DNA of 64,000 nucleotides from Arthrobacter sp. ov118 (GCF_900116495.1 NZ_FPAY01000003.1:124001-188000); one strand, 5' to 3'; positions 19,501 through 27,460 are shown, counted from the stretch's first letter. Made by a program: numbers and translations. The notes: generated by a model from the letters alone, not told the origin.

Positions 19501-21706
19501 CTCGACCCTGCTCAATGAGCTGCTGGGCCGGGTGGAGCTGCGCGAACTGCTCGACGCGAAAGTCATCGACGCCACCGAACGCGAACTGCAGCGCCTGGCG
19601 CCGGACCGGAAAGTGCGCGGGCTGGAGGGCGTGGCCGACCTCCTGCGCCTCCTGGGCCCGCTCACCCCGGACGAAGTCGCCGAGCGGCTCGAGCCAGCTC
19701 AGGCGGTTGAATCCGCCCGAGCCCGGGAGGATGAGGCCGCTCCGGACCTCGAGCAGACCGGACCGGCCGCCGCGGACAATGCGGCTGCGGACAAAGCGGC
19801 CGCGCCTGCGGATGCCCCTGTCGCCGACGCGGCGGCCCACCTCGCAGCCCTGCAGCGCGCCAACCGGGCGATCAAGGTCAACGTCGGTGGCGCCGAACGC
19901 TACGCTGCGGTCGAGGATGCCGCCCGGCTCCGCGATGCCCTCGGCGTGCCGTTGCCCATGGGCGTACCGCTCGCATTTATCGAACCCGTCGCGGACCCGC
20001 TCGGGGATCTCGTCTCGCGCTACGCCCGCACCCATGGGCCATTTACCGCCGCGGAAGCGGCGGCGCGGCTGGGGCTCGGCGTCGCCGTCGTCGGCACGGC
20101 ACTGAAGCGGCTTGCCGCGGACGGCCGGGTGGTGGAAGGTGAGTTCCGCCCGCACGCTTCGCCGCCGCCAGCCCCTGCGGGGGGCAGCGAAGACACCGAC
20201 GACGCCGTGCCGTCGGGTCCCGTTCAGCCTGGCGTTTTGCCTGTTGTTCTGCCTCTGGCGGGCGTGAGCGAATGGTGCGACGCCGAGGTCCTCCGCAAGT
20301 TGCGCCGCCGTTCGCTGGCCGCGCTCCGGGCCGAAGTCGAGCCAGTGGACACCACCGCTTATGGCCGGTTCCTTCCGGCCTGGCAGAACGTGCGAGTACC
20401 CGGCGGCCGTGGCCAGTCAGCGCTGCGAGGGCTGGACGGGATCGTCACCGCAGTCGACCAGCTCTCTGGCGTGCCGATTCCGGCCTCGGCCTGGGAGCCC
20501 CTCGTCCTGGCCAGCCGTGTCTCGAATTATCAGCCGGCCATGCTGGACGAACTTATGGCCGCCGGTGAAGTCCTTTGGTCCGGTGCCGGCTCGCTGCCCG
20601 GCAACGACGGCTGGGTCAGCCTCCACCTGGCCGACTCGGCCGAACTGACCCTGAACCCGGCAATCGATTTCGCGCCCGGCGACGCCCAGCAACGGCTTCT
20701 GGAGCACCTGCAGAACAACGGCGGCGGCTATTTCTTCCGGCAGCTGACCGAAGTTGCCGGCGGAATGGACACCGTGCTGAGCGACCAGGACGTGGTGGCG
20801 GCCCTGTGGGATCTCGCCTGGGCGGGCCGGATCACCGGCGACACGTTCGCCCCCGTCCGGGCCCTCATCGCCGGCGGCCACACGGCCCACCGGCAGGTGG
20901 GACGCGCCCCGCGGGCCCGCGCTCCGCGCCTCAGCCGGCTCGGGCGTGCACACGGCACCGGCCTGCTGGGATCGCCGGGGCTCACCGGCGGCCGGTACGG
21001 CTCCGGAACCGGGACGGCGCCCGCGCCGCCGCTCGCAGCGGGACGCTGGTCGGCGCTGCCAGCCCCGGAACTTGACCCCACCATCCATGCCCGCGCCACT
21101 GCCGAACTCCTCCTGGACCGCTACGGCGTGGTCACCCGCGGCTCGGTCATGGCGGAAAACATCCTCGGCGGTTTCGGCCTCATGTACAAGGTGCTGGCCC
21201 GGCTTGAGGAAGCCGGACGCTGCCGCCGTGGCTATTTCATCGAGCACCTCGGAGCCGCACAGTTCGCCGTCCCGGCCACGGTGGACCGGCTGCGCTCCTA
21301 CGTCGAGGACGCCCAGCTGCACAAGGCCGAGCCGGTGGCCCTGGCCCTCGCAGCGACCGACCCTGCCAACCCCTACGGCGCCGCGTTGCCCTGGCCTGCA
21401 CTCAACGAGGAGGCCGGCACGGGACACCGTCCCGGCCGGAAGGCCGGCGCCCTGGTGGTTCTGGTCGACGGCGCGCTGGTGCTGTATGTGGAGCGCGGCG
21501 GCAAGACCCTGCTCGCCTTCAGTGACGATGCCGACGTCCTGGCCGCGGCGGGTACGGCCCTGGTGGGCGTGGTGACCCGCGGGGCCATGGACAAGCTGAT
21601 CATGGAGAAGGTCAACGGGCACGGCATCCTGGGCACCCCGATCGCCGCCGCCCTCGCTCAGGCCGGGGCCTACTCCACTCCGAAGGGGCTGAGGATCCGT
21701 GCCTGA
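16556..21706 (+). CDS. lhr: Lhr-family ATP-dependent 3'-5' DNA helicase
   Basis: About 1716 residues, slightly longer than typical Lhr (about 1500). Superfamily 2 helicase core: Q-like motif PTPAQNGAW, Walker A APTGSGKT near residue 53, DEVH box near 199, GLSAT near 234, and the C-terminal RecA motif QRVGRAGH. It continues into the Lhr-specific winged-helix and C-terminal domains. Low-complexity Ala/Gly/Pro insertions near residues 345-410, 620-650 and 1055-1100 account for extra length. ATG 16556 fits a leaderless start; ATG 16580 with AGGAG at 9 nt is the alternative. Its stop overlaps nei2 by 8 bp. It translocates on single-stranded DNA and acts in DNA repair. Confidence 0.93.
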   Translation: MKGQESGGMLAADAMDRFSRPTRDWFLGAFSGPTPAQNGAWNAISSGSHALVVAPTGSGKTLAAFLWALDRLLASAPAEPEPLPGLDQAAKRPSRRTGQSRAAQRKTRVLYISPLKALGVDVERNLRAPLIGITQTAKRLGLPAPLITVGVRSGDTTAADRRSLLSHPPDILITTPESLFLMLTSKARETLSEVDTIIVDEVHAVAGTKRGAHLAVSLERLDALLPKPAQRIGLSATVEPKELVAQFLAGSAPVEIVAPPSRKNWDLTVSVPVEDMSDLQGAAGAFDSGPASGLQPQASIWPHVEEKIVDLVLANQSTIVFANSRRLAERLTARLNEIYAERQLMAAGGGWDDFGAGAPDFDAVPVDAGPTRAVPIEAMPPGVSGGAAALPASTAMPAHMMAQAGSTAGADPVLARAHHGSVSKDQRALIEDDLKSGRLRCVVATSSLELGIDMGAVDLVVQVESPPSVASGLQRVGRAGHQVGEISQGVLFPKHRADLVHTAITVERMLDGKIERLSVPANPLDILAQQTVAATALGAIDVEEWFATVRRSAPFASLPRSAFEATLDLLAGRYPSDEFAELRPRVIWDRNAGTIEGRPGAQRLAVTSGGTIPDRGLFGVYIIGTEAEGTGGSAGADGRAASAASAAAKGGRRVGELDEEMVYESRVGDIFALGATSWKIEDITHDRVLVSPAFGQPGKLPFWKGDSLGRPVDLGRALGAFMRELAASDVGPATERCQASGLDDYAANNLIQYLVEQRLATEVVPSDTTLVVERFHDELGDWRVVLHSPFGLPVHAPWALAVGQRLHQRYGMDGSAMAADDGIVLRVPMMEDEPPGAELFLFDPEELEQIVTAEVGGSALFASRFRECAARALLLPRQNPGKRQPLWQQRQRSAQLLDVARKYPTFPIVLETVRECLQDVYDLPALKDIAASVERRELRIVETTTQQPSPFAKSLLFGYVAQFLYEGDSPLAERRAAALALDSTLLNELLGRVELRELLDAKVIDATERELQRLAPDRKVRGLEGVADLLRLLGPLTPDEVAERLEPAQAVESARAREDEAAPDLEQTGPAAADNAAADKAAAPADAPVADAAAHLAALQRANRAIKVNVGGAERYAAVEDAARLRDALGVPLPMGVPLAFIEPVADPLGDLVSRYARTHGPFTAAEAAARLGLGVAVVGTALKRLAADGRVVEGEFRPHASPPPAPAGGSEDTDDAVPSGPVQPGVLPVVLPLAGVSEWCDAEVLRKLRRRSLAALRAEVEPVDTTAYGRFLPAWQNVRVPGGRGQSALRGLDGIVTAVDQLSGVPIPASAWEPLVLASRVSNYQPAMLDELMAAGEVLWSGAGSLPGNDGWVSLHLADSAELTLNPAIDFAPGDAQQRLLEHLQNNGGGYFFRQLTEVAGGMDTVLSDQDVVAALWDLAWAGRITGDTFAPVRALIAGGHTAHRQVGRAPRARAPRLSRLGRAHGTGLLGSPGLTGGRYGSGTGTAPAPPLAAGRWSALPAPELDPTIHARATAELLLDRYGVVTRGSVMAENILGGFGLMYKVLARLEEAGRCRRGYFIEHLGAAQFAVPATVDRLRSYVEDAQLHKAEPVALALAATDPANPYGAALPWPALNEEAGTGHRPGRKAGALVVLVDGALVLYVERGGKTLLAFSDDADVLAAAGTALVGVVTRGAMDKLIMEKVNGHGILGTPIAAALAQAGAYSTPKGLRIRA

Positions 21707-22598
21707 GGGCGACTCCGTGTTCCGCGCGGCCGCGCAACTGCATGCCGCCCTCGCCGGCCGGCAGCTGATCTCCTCCGATTTCCGCGTGCCCCGCTTTGCC
21801 ACGCTCAAACTCGATGGCTGGACGGTGGAGGAAGTAGTGCCGCGCGGCAAGCACCTGCTCATGCGGCTCGTGGGGCCGGCAGCAGAGGGCATGTCCTCCC
21901 CCGGCCTCCCGAACAACGGCATCGGCACCGGCACCGGCACCGCTGCCAAGCGGCTGACCGTCCACTCCCACCTGAAGATGGAGGGCACCTGGCAGATTTA
22001 CCCTCCGGGCGGGCGCTGGCGAAAGCCCGGCTTCACCGCCCGGTGCGTGCTGCGCACCGCCACGGCCGACGCCGTCGGATTTTCCCTGGGCATCCTGGAG
22101 GTCATCCGCACCTCCGAGGAGGACTCCGTGGTGGGCCACCTCGGCCCCGACATCCTTGGCCCGGACTGGGACCTGGCCGAGGCCGAGCGCCGGATCCGCG
22201 CCGCCCCCGACGTCCCGATCGGGGTGGCGTTGCTGGACCAGCGGAACCTCGCCGGCATCGGCAACATCTACCGCTGCGAGGCCTGTTTCCTCTCCGGTGT
22301 CCATCCGGCGGCGCCCGTCTCTTCAGTGCCGGACCTGGCCGCCATGATCAGCCATGCCAAAGTCCTGCTGGAAGCTAACCTGGGACCCGGCCGACGCACC
22401 ACGGTGCTGAGCCCCGGCGGCCGGGCCGTGGGCCGAACGCCTGGGCTGCCCGGCTACTGGGTCTACCGCCGGGAGCACCAGCCGTGCGTCAGGTGCCGTA
22501 CGCCGGTGCGCCGGGGAGTCCTGGCCAAGGCCGCCGGCACCGAAGAACGGGACATCTACTACTGCCCAAACTGCCAGCCGGCGCCGCCAGCGGCCTAG
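21699..22598 (+). CDS. nei2: Fpg/Nei-family DNA glycosylase/AP lyase (Nei2)
   Basis: A 299-residue base-excision-repair enzyme. The catalytic N-terminus reads PEGDSVF, so Pro2 is exposed once Met is removed, and Glu3 follows. A helix-two-turn-helix (LDQRNLAGIGNIYRCEACF) and a C-terminal zinc finger (CVRC ... CPNC) are intact. A Gly/Thr-rich insert near residues 65-85 contains a short GGCACC tandem repeat. It starts at GTG inside the 3' end of lhr, so both repair proteins are made together; the same pairing is known in mycobacteria. Confidence 0.92.
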   Translation: MPEGDSVFRAAAQLHAALAGRQLISSDFRVPRFATLKLDGWTVEEVVPRGKHLLMRLVGPAAEGMSSPGLPNNGIGTGTGTAAKRLTVHSHLKMEGTWQIYPPGGRWRKPGFTARCVLRTATADAVGFSLGILEVIRTSEEDSVVGHLGPDILGPDWDLAEAERRIRAAPDVPIGVALLDQRNLAGIGNIYRCEACFLSGVHPAAPVSSVPDLAAMISHAKVLLEANLGPGRRTTVLSPGGRAVGRTPGLPGYWVYRREHQPCVRCRTPVRRGVLAKAAGTEERDIYYCPNCQPAPPAA

Positions 22599-22642
22599 GT
22601 CGCCGGCCGCTTACGCCCTCAGCCGCCTTGATCGTCTCGGGC

Positions 22643-23275
22643 TTAGGGCGCGGCAACGGCCGGATCGGTTGCCGCCACGGGCAGCCCCGGCTGTGACCGT
22701 TCCGGCACCGTGAACCGCGGCAGCAGCAGCTGCACCAGCGGGCCGATGGCCAGGGCATAGATGACGGTTCCGGCTCCGACTGAACCGCCGAGCAGCCAGC
22801 CGGCCCCCAGCACCACCACTTCGATCCCGGTCCGCGAGGCCCGCACCGACCAGCCCGTGCGCCGCGCCAGCCCGGTCATTAGGCCGTCGCGGGCGCCCGG
22901 CCCAAGGCGGGCACCGATGTAGCAGGCCGATGCAATGCCGTTGAGCAACACGGCCCCGGCCAGCAGGCCGATCTGGCCACCGAGGTGCGAGAACTCGGGG
23001 ATCAGCGCCAGTCCGATGTCGGCAAAGACGCCGACCAGCACGGCATTGGCCAGGGTGCCGACCCCGGGCATCTGCCGCAGCGGAATCCAGAGGAGCAGCA
23101 CCAGGAAACTGACGATCACCACCACCGTGCCGATGCTCAGGCCGGTCTTGCCGGCGATCCCCTGGTGGAACACGTCCCATGGATCCAGCCCGAGTCCTGC
23201 CCGGATAAACATCGCAAGGGAGACGCCGTACAGGGCGAGGCCAATCAGTAGCTGGAGGAGTCTGCGGGTCATCAT
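22643..23275 (-). CDS. yczE: YczE-like membrane protein
   Basis: A 210-residue integral membrane protein of the YczE/YitT-like (DUF161-related) family, with about five hydrophobic segments and the conserved AGLGLDPWDVFHQGIA motif near residue 28 and GARLGPGARDGLMTG near 125. Function unknown; a transporter role is often supposed. ATG 23275 follows GAGG at 9 nt. It is transcribed divergently from a MocR-type regulator with a 60-bp shared spacer, an arrangement known for the YczR subgroup that controls yczE genes. Confidence 0.85.
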   Translation of the reverse strand: MMTRRLLQLLIGLALYGVSLAMFIRAGLGLDPWDVFHQGIAGKTGLSIGTVVVIVSFLVLLLWIPLRQMPGVGTLANAVLVGVFADIGLALIPEFSHLGGQIGLLAGAVLLNGIASACYIGARLGPGARDGLMTGLARRTGWSVRASRTGIEVVVLGAGWLLGGSVGAGTVIYALAIGPLVQLLLPRFTVPERSQPGLPVAATDPAVAAP

Positions 23276-23294
23276 GGGCTCAATCCTCTCCGTA

Positions 23295-23331
23295 ACTGGC
23301 CTTGCAAACCATATCCAGTTTGAGATACTGG
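23295..23331. promoter_or_regulatory. Shared operator/promoter region of yczE and the MocR regulator
   Basis: ACTGG at 23295-23299, CCAGT at 23315-23319 and ACTGG at 23327-23331 form an inverted pair (CCAGTttgagatACTGG) plus a distal direct copy, the layout seen at MocR-family sites. The -10-like GATACT (23324-23329), 6 nt before ATG 23336, overlaps the inverted pair. Confidence 0.6.
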
Positions 23332-23335
23332 CTTT

Positions 23336-24853
23336 ATGTCCGGCTCCCTGAATGCCAGCTCGCTCGCCCGCCTCCTCGGTGCATGGAACGTGGGTGCCGC
23401 GCCCGCCTACCGCGAGCTGGCCGACGTCGTCCGCCTGCTGGTCCTGGACGGACGCGTCGCGCTGGATGTCGCCCTCCCCAGCGAGCGGTCCCTGGCCGCA
23501 ACGCTCGGCGTCAGCCGGACCACCGTCACCGCGGCATATTCGCTGCTGCGGGAGCAGGGCTTTCTCAGCAGCGGCCAGGGCAGTCGCGGCCGGACCTGCA
23601 TTCCGCATCACGGTACCCGGACCGCCGGCGGCACCCGGAACGGCGGGGACAGTGCCAGCGGACACGGCGCCGGGACGGATGCGTTATCGACGCTCAGCGG
23701 GCCGCCGGGCCTGGCAGTTCCGGACGGCCTCCTCGATCTGGCGTACGCGTCGCTGCCGGCGAGCGGCGAAGTGGTGCACCGCGCCTTTGCCACCGCGTTG
23801 ACGGAGCTCCCGGCCCTGCTGCCCGGCTTCGGGTACGACGCCCTCGGGGTGGGCCCGCTGCGGGCCGCGATCGCGGCCCGGTATTCATCCGAGGGCGCGC
23901 CCACCACAGCGGACCAGATCCTCGTCACCTCCGGTGCGCAGCATGCCCTGAACATTGTGCTGCGGACCCTCGCCGGCCGGGCAGACAAAGTCCTCGTGGA
24001 ACACCCCACCTACCCAAACGCCCTCGATGCTATCCGCGCCGCAGGCTGTCGGCCCGCGCCGGTGGCCATGCCCCCGGATTCCGGCTGGGATCTTGACGCG
24101 CTGGAGGCCGCCCTGCTGCAGTTGCGGCCGGCCATGGCGTATGTGGTGCCGGACTTCCACAACCCGACGGGCCGGCTGATGTCCGACCCCCAGCGCCGGC
24201 GGCTGGTCCGGGCCGCGGCTGCTGCGGGCACCGTGCTGGTGGTGGACGAGACACTGCGGGAACTCAACCTTGACGCAGCGTCCGCAGGGCGAATGGCGGC
24301 GTTCAGCTCCGCGGTGGTCTCGATCGGCTCACTCAGCAAATCCCACTGGGCCGGGCTGCGCACCGGCTGGATCCGGGCCAGCGAGCCTCTGATTCAGCGC
24401 TTCGCTGCCGCCCGGACCACCATGGACCTCGGCGGCCCCGTAGTGGAGCAGCTCGCGGCCGCCCACCTGGTCACCGCACTCTCCGAGCCGCTGCCGGCCC
24501 GGCTCGAGGCGCTCCGGGGCAACCGGGACGCCCTCCTCGGACTGATCACCGAACATTTGCCCACCTGGCAGACGGAACGGCCCGACGGCGGCCTGTCCGT
24601 GTGGTGCCGCCTTCCCGTTCCGATGAGCACGGCCCTGGCGGTGGTCGCACCGGACTTCGGCGTTCGGCTCGCCGCGGGGCCGAGGTTCGGCGTGGGGGGC
24701 GCCTTTGAACGCTACGTCCGGGTGCCGTTCACCCTGCCGCCGGAGCAGCTGGAAACCGCGGTCCTGGCCCTGCGCGGCGCCCAGGACCGGCTCGAGCGTT
24801 CTCCCCAGCTGCGCCGCACCCTCCCGGCGCCGCCGGCCGCCGCCATTGCCTGA
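23336..24853 (+). CDS. yczR: MocR-type regulator (GntR HTH + aminotransferase domain), YczR subgroup
   Basis: A 505-residue PLP-dependent regulator. The N-terminal winged helix (about residues 25-85, LPSERSLAATLGVSRTTVTA) is joined by a Gly-rich linker to a class I aminotransferase-like domain (from about residue 120). That domain holds VPDFHNPTGR near 270 and the PLP-binding lysine in SIGSLSKSHWAGLRTGWI near 334. It is divergent from yczE, which it probably activates. The effector would be pyridoxal phosphate or a derivative; that is family knowledge. The subgroup name rests on the neighbour. Confidence 0.85.
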   Translation: MSGSLNASSLARLLGAWNVGAAPAYRELADVVRLLVLDGRVALDVALPSERSLAATLGVSRTTVTAAYSLLREQGFLSSGQGSRGRTCIPHHGTRTAGGTRNGGDSASGHGAGTDALSTLSGPPGLAVPDGLLDLAYASLPASGEVVHRAFATALTELPALLPGFGYDALGVGPLRAAIAARYSSEGAPTTADQILVTSGAQHALNIVLRTLAGRADKVLVEHPTYPNALDAIRAAGCRPAPVAMPPDSGWDLDALEAALLQLRPAMAYVVPDFHNPTGRLMSDPQRRRLVRAAAAAGTVLVVDETLRELNLDAASAGRMAAFSSAVVSIGSLSKSHWAGLRTGWIRASEPLIQRFAAARTTMDLGGPVVEQLAAAHLVTALSEPLPARLEALRGNRDALLGLITEHLPTWQTERPDGGLSVWCRLPVPMSTALAVVAPDFGVRLAAGPRFGVGGAFERYVRVPFTLPPEQLETAVLALRGAQDRLERSPQLRRTLPAPPAAAIA

Positions 24854-24869
24854 CCGTACCGCCCGGAGC

Positions 24870-25262
24870 TCACCAGCGTGCTCCGGGTTCGTAGGAGCCG
24901 GCACTCCATTCCTGTCCTTGGGGATCCAGAACCCTGGTGCGTCTGGAGCCCCACGCCGTATCCTCCGGTTTGATCACTGACGTTCCGCCGGCAGCCACAG
25001 CCCTGTTGTGGAAACCGTCCACGTCGTCAACCAGCAGGTACAGACCGTGGCCAGTCGACCAGCCGATCAGCGGCGGCTTCTGGTAATCGGCGTCGCTGCT
25101 TGCCACCATCACCACGGCCTCCCCCATACGGACCTCGGCGTGCACGACAGTGTCGTCGGGCCCGTCTTGGCGGCTGACGACTTCAAAGCCCACTTTCCGC
25201 AGCCAGTCCAGGGCCGCGGGCGCGTCAGCGTAACTGAGATAGGCGAAAAGCCTGGCTTCCAT
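24870..25262 (-). CDS. VOC (glyoxalase-like) family protein
   Basis: A 130-residue single-domain VOC protein with two beta-alpha-beta-beta-beta repeats (LFAYLSYADAPAALDWLRKV; GHGLYLLVDDVDGFHNRAVA) and the late WGSRRTRVLDPQGQEW strand. Substrate unknown. The frame opens 54 bp upstream, but ATG 25262 is preceded at exactly 6 nt by TATCAT, a strong leaderless -10. It ends 16 bp from the convergent MocR gene. Confidence 0.82.
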   Translation of the reverse strand: MEARLFAYLSYADAPAALDWLRKVGFEVVSRQDGPDDTVVHAEVRMGEAVVMVASSDADYQKPPLIGWSTGHGLYLLVDDVDGFHNRAVAAGGTSVIKPEDTAWGSRRTRVLDPQGQEWSAGSYEPGARW

Positions 25263-25268
25263 ACCGTG

Positions 25269-25274
25269 ATGATA
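25269..25274 (-). promoter_or_regulatory. Leaderless-type -10 of the VOC gene
   Basis: TATCAT on the minus strand, 6 nt before ATG 25262; five of six bases match TATAAT. Confidence 0.55.
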
Positions 25275-25369
25275 TTTGCCGCGTGGGCCTCTGGAAACAC
25301 TTTCTCTGGCCATCAAGTCGGAAACGTCGGCTCGCTTCCCCGCCCGAGGCGCTTCGCGGCGGGCCTCCG

Positions 25370-26077
25370 CTACGTCGACTGAGAGCTGCCGGGCTCGGCG
25401 GCTATATCCGGGTGGAGTTCCTCAAGAATGGTTTCAGCCGTCGCCGGGTCGCTCAGGATCCGGAAGTGCCCGGCCGCTCGGAGCCGGATATTCCTGGCGC
25501 CGGGCAGCACGCTTCCTTCGGGAATATGGGGATCGAAGATGCCGTAGACGGAACTGATTCTATGGTTGACAGCTTCTTCGCGGGCCATCTGCAGCGTCAG
25601 GGCATTGCGGGGAGAGAAAATGCGCAGGCTCGGGATGAGCAGGTAACGCGCGTAGCGCGATCCGGAGAACGGCGTGCAGATGGCGACCATCCGGTCGATC
25701 CGCCGCTCGGCGTCCATCGCGAGCATGGCGTATTTACCAATCAGACCCCCCTTGCTGTGGGCGACGATCATGACTCCCTCAAGGCCGGCCGCGGCAATAT
25801 GTTCCGCCACAAACCGGGCGGCGACCGGCACCTCGAGCCGGTTCCACTGCAGCACTGTCACCACGTGTACCGGATGCCCGGCACCGTGCAGGGCCGTGAT
25901 GAGCGGCAGCATGAACCGCCAGTTCTCGTACACGCCCGGAATCACCACTACGGGACTGCGGTAGCCGCTGTGGAAGGAATCAGCCCTCGTTCGCGACAGG
26001 GCACCGCGGATTTGCCACCCAGCAGCATACGCGTAGTCCTGGGCCCACCAGAGCGCCTTGCGCAATACTCCGCTCAT
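25370..26077 (-). CDS. Alpha/beta hydrolase (lipase/esterase-like)
   Basis: A 235-residue hydrolase with the oxyanion region VVVIPGVYENWRFM near residue 43, nucleophile elbow AHSKGG near residue 106 (Ser as nucleophile) and a late His in AAGHFRILSD near 210. The fold resembles bacterial triacylglycerol-lipase-like proteins that act on hydrophobic esters. There is no signal peptide. It overlaps the upstream hydrolase gene by ATGA, so the two form a small operon. Confidence 0.85.
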   Translation of the reverse strand: MSGVLRKALWWAQDYAYAAGWQIRGALSRTRADSFHSGYRSPVVVIPGVYENWRFMLPLITALHGAGHPVHVVTVLQWNRLEVPVAARFVAEHIAAAGLEGVMIVAHSKGGLIGKYAMLAMDAERRIDRMVAICTPFSGSRYARYLLIPSLRIFSPRNALTLQMAREEAVNHRISSVYGIFDPHIPEGSVLPGARNIRLRAAGHFRILSDPATAETILEELHPDIAAEPGSSQST

Positions 26078-26871
26078 GCCGTGGTTTCCAAAGGCCTGCC
26101 GGGATGCCCGGCGAAATCCAGAATTGCCTGAGCCACCGCGGTGGTGCCGGTGTGCTGGGCGACGTGGCCGCAGCCGGAAACCTCACGGAATTGCCCTGCC
26201 GCAGCCCGCGCCGCCAGAACCTGACACCAGTTGCGCGATGCCACCGGGTCCTTGGCGCCCCGCAACACCAGCACCGGGACCCGAACATCGCCGATGCGCT
26301 CCTCCAAGGGATAGGACATCATGACAGGAAGCTCCGTGAGGTACCACCGGGGCCCGCACCTTACATAGTCCGTCAGGACGATCAGGTTGGAACTGGCGCT
26401 CTCGAAAAACGCGCAATCCTTGGTGAGGTCAAGGGCCTGTCGCATCACCGTGCGCCGCCGCGGGTCGACCACAGGGCCCATGAGGACGAGTTCGGTGAAC
26501 CTGTCCGGCTGCCGCGCGGCGGCCTCGACGGCGAACTGGGTTCCCATTGAATGCCCCACCAGCACACAAGATGTCACCCCCGCTTCATCCAGGGCTGCCA
26601 GGATGAAGTCCGCGTAATCACCGACCGACAACTGGCGGTCAGGTTTCGGCGTTCCAGCAAAGCCGGGAAGATCGATCGAGTACGTGTCCGTGGTTTCAGC
26701 CAGCAACTGGTGCAGCCGAAACAGGTAGCGGTGGGACACACCGATGCCGTGGAGGAGGACGAAAGCCGGAGCTGCCTCACCCTCCGCGCGGGATTTCCCC
26801 GTCCCGCGGGAAGCATAGAGGCGCCCGCTCAGCCCTTGCGAGCGGACGTCGGAAACGGCGAAATCAACCAT
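26074..26871 (-). CDS. Alpha/beta hydrolase
   Basis: A 265-residue hydrolase with the HGIGVSHRYLF oxyanion-hole region (near residue 40), nucleophile elbow VGHSMGTQ (near 107) and catalytic-His motif GCGHVAQHTGT near 240. A cap domain lies between (about residues 135-190). Substrate unknown. TATTCT lies 6 nt before its ATG, suggesting a leaderless start. It is the first gene of a two-hydrolase operon. Confidence 0.88.
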   Translation of the reverse strand: MVDFAVSDVRSQGLSGRLYASRGTGKSRAEGEAAPAFVLLHGIGVSHRYLFRLHQLLAETTDTYSIDLPGFAGTPKPDRQLSVGDYADFILAALDEAGVTSCVLVGHSMGTQFAVEAAARQPDRFTELVLMGPVVDPRRRTVMRQALDLTKDCAFFESASSNLIVLTDYVRCGPRWYLTELPVMMSYPLEERIGDVRVPVLVLRGAKDPVASRNWCQVLAARAAAGQFREVSGCGHVAQHTGTTAVAQAILDFAGHPGRPLETTA

Positions 26872-26877
26872 CTGTAG

Positions 26878-26883
26878 AGAATA
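26878..26883 (-). promoter_or_regulatory. Leaderless-type -10 of the hydrolase operon
   Basis: TATTCT on the minus strand, followed by ctacag and ATG 26871. Confidence 0.5.
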
Positions 26884-26884
26884 G

Positions 26885-27138
26885 CCCCCTTGCGGCCGAT
26901 AGCGGGTTCACCCTCGCGGCGGGCGGGCCAGCACTCAGGATGCCGCGGGAATTCCGGCAGGTTGTGGAGGCCGAGCCGCAGCGGGGCTTCGTTTTGGTCC
27001 GGGTCGACCTCGAACTCCTGCAGTTCGTTGAGGATGTGGGAGGTTCAGGGCGGCGGTAAGTACGAGTTCACGGCTCAGCCGGCTCTTGTTGCCGGCCGCC
27101 CCGGCGGGGGCTCCTGCGAGGTCTTGCGGGGCCGTCAT
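26885..27138 (-). pseudogene. Relic of a TetR-family regulator gene
   Basis: From ATG 27138 the minus strand reads MTAPQDLAGAPAGAAGNKSR then LSRELVLTAALNL, the opening of a TetR HTH. The remainder of the DNA-binding domain is missing. A different frame then gives HILNELQEFEVDPDQNEAPL and RLGLHNLPEFPRH, which looks like the C-terminal ligand domain of a TetR protein. A large internal deletion with a frameshift explains both. A TetR-type palindrome remains 78 bp upstream. Confidence 0.5.
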
Positions 27139-27215
27139 TGACTTCCATCCTGACCAAGCAATACCGGGCCGGGCGGGGCCACGGGCTTGTTTCCTAGTGG
27201 GTCTACGCCTAACGT

Positions 27216-27226
27216 CTACATTGTAG
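27216..27226. promoter_or_regulatory. TetR-type operator left from the decayed regulator
   Basis: CTACATTGTAG is a perfect odd-centred palindrome in the TACAnTGTA style typical of autoregulated TetR genes. It lies upstream of the TetR relic. Confidence 0.5.
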
Positions 27227-27373
27227 AAACAGTCTGACGCAGGTTGCACAGGACGTTCCCCCGAAGAACCGAAATGCCACTGCAGCGATCTGCCCCCTCG
27301 GTCCCAATCCGCCCGGTCCGCCCTTCGGACCCATCCGCCACCGGCCGGGCAACGAATGTCAGATTGAAGTACC

Positions 27374-27405
27374 CGTTCTGACGCCTTGTGCTGGGCGTCA
27401 GAACG
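27374..27405. repeat. Perfect 12-bp stem, 8-nt loop hairpin
   Basis: CGTTCTGACGCC and GGCGTCAGAACG flank the loop TTGTGCTG. It stands 55 bp before the start of the 85-residue protein at 27461. No T-run follows. Apart from the TetR relic region (26885-27138), its palindrome and this hairpin, I see nothing else in the spacer 26872-27460. Confidence 0.6.
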
Positions 27406-27460
27406 AGCTGCTGTAGCCACACGGCGGCATCTGTTGCACCCGCGCGGAAATGAGCCAACC

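Noticed and set aside
21925..21951. GGCACC tandem in nei2 as a phase-variation tract
   Set aside because: Only about three 6-bp units, in frame, in a loop region; too short to expect frequent slippage.
20417..21988. A 523-codon frame opposite the 3' part of lhr and the start of nei2
   Set aside because: It spans the lhr-nei2 junction on the wrong strand and shows no family motifs; GC-driven shadow.
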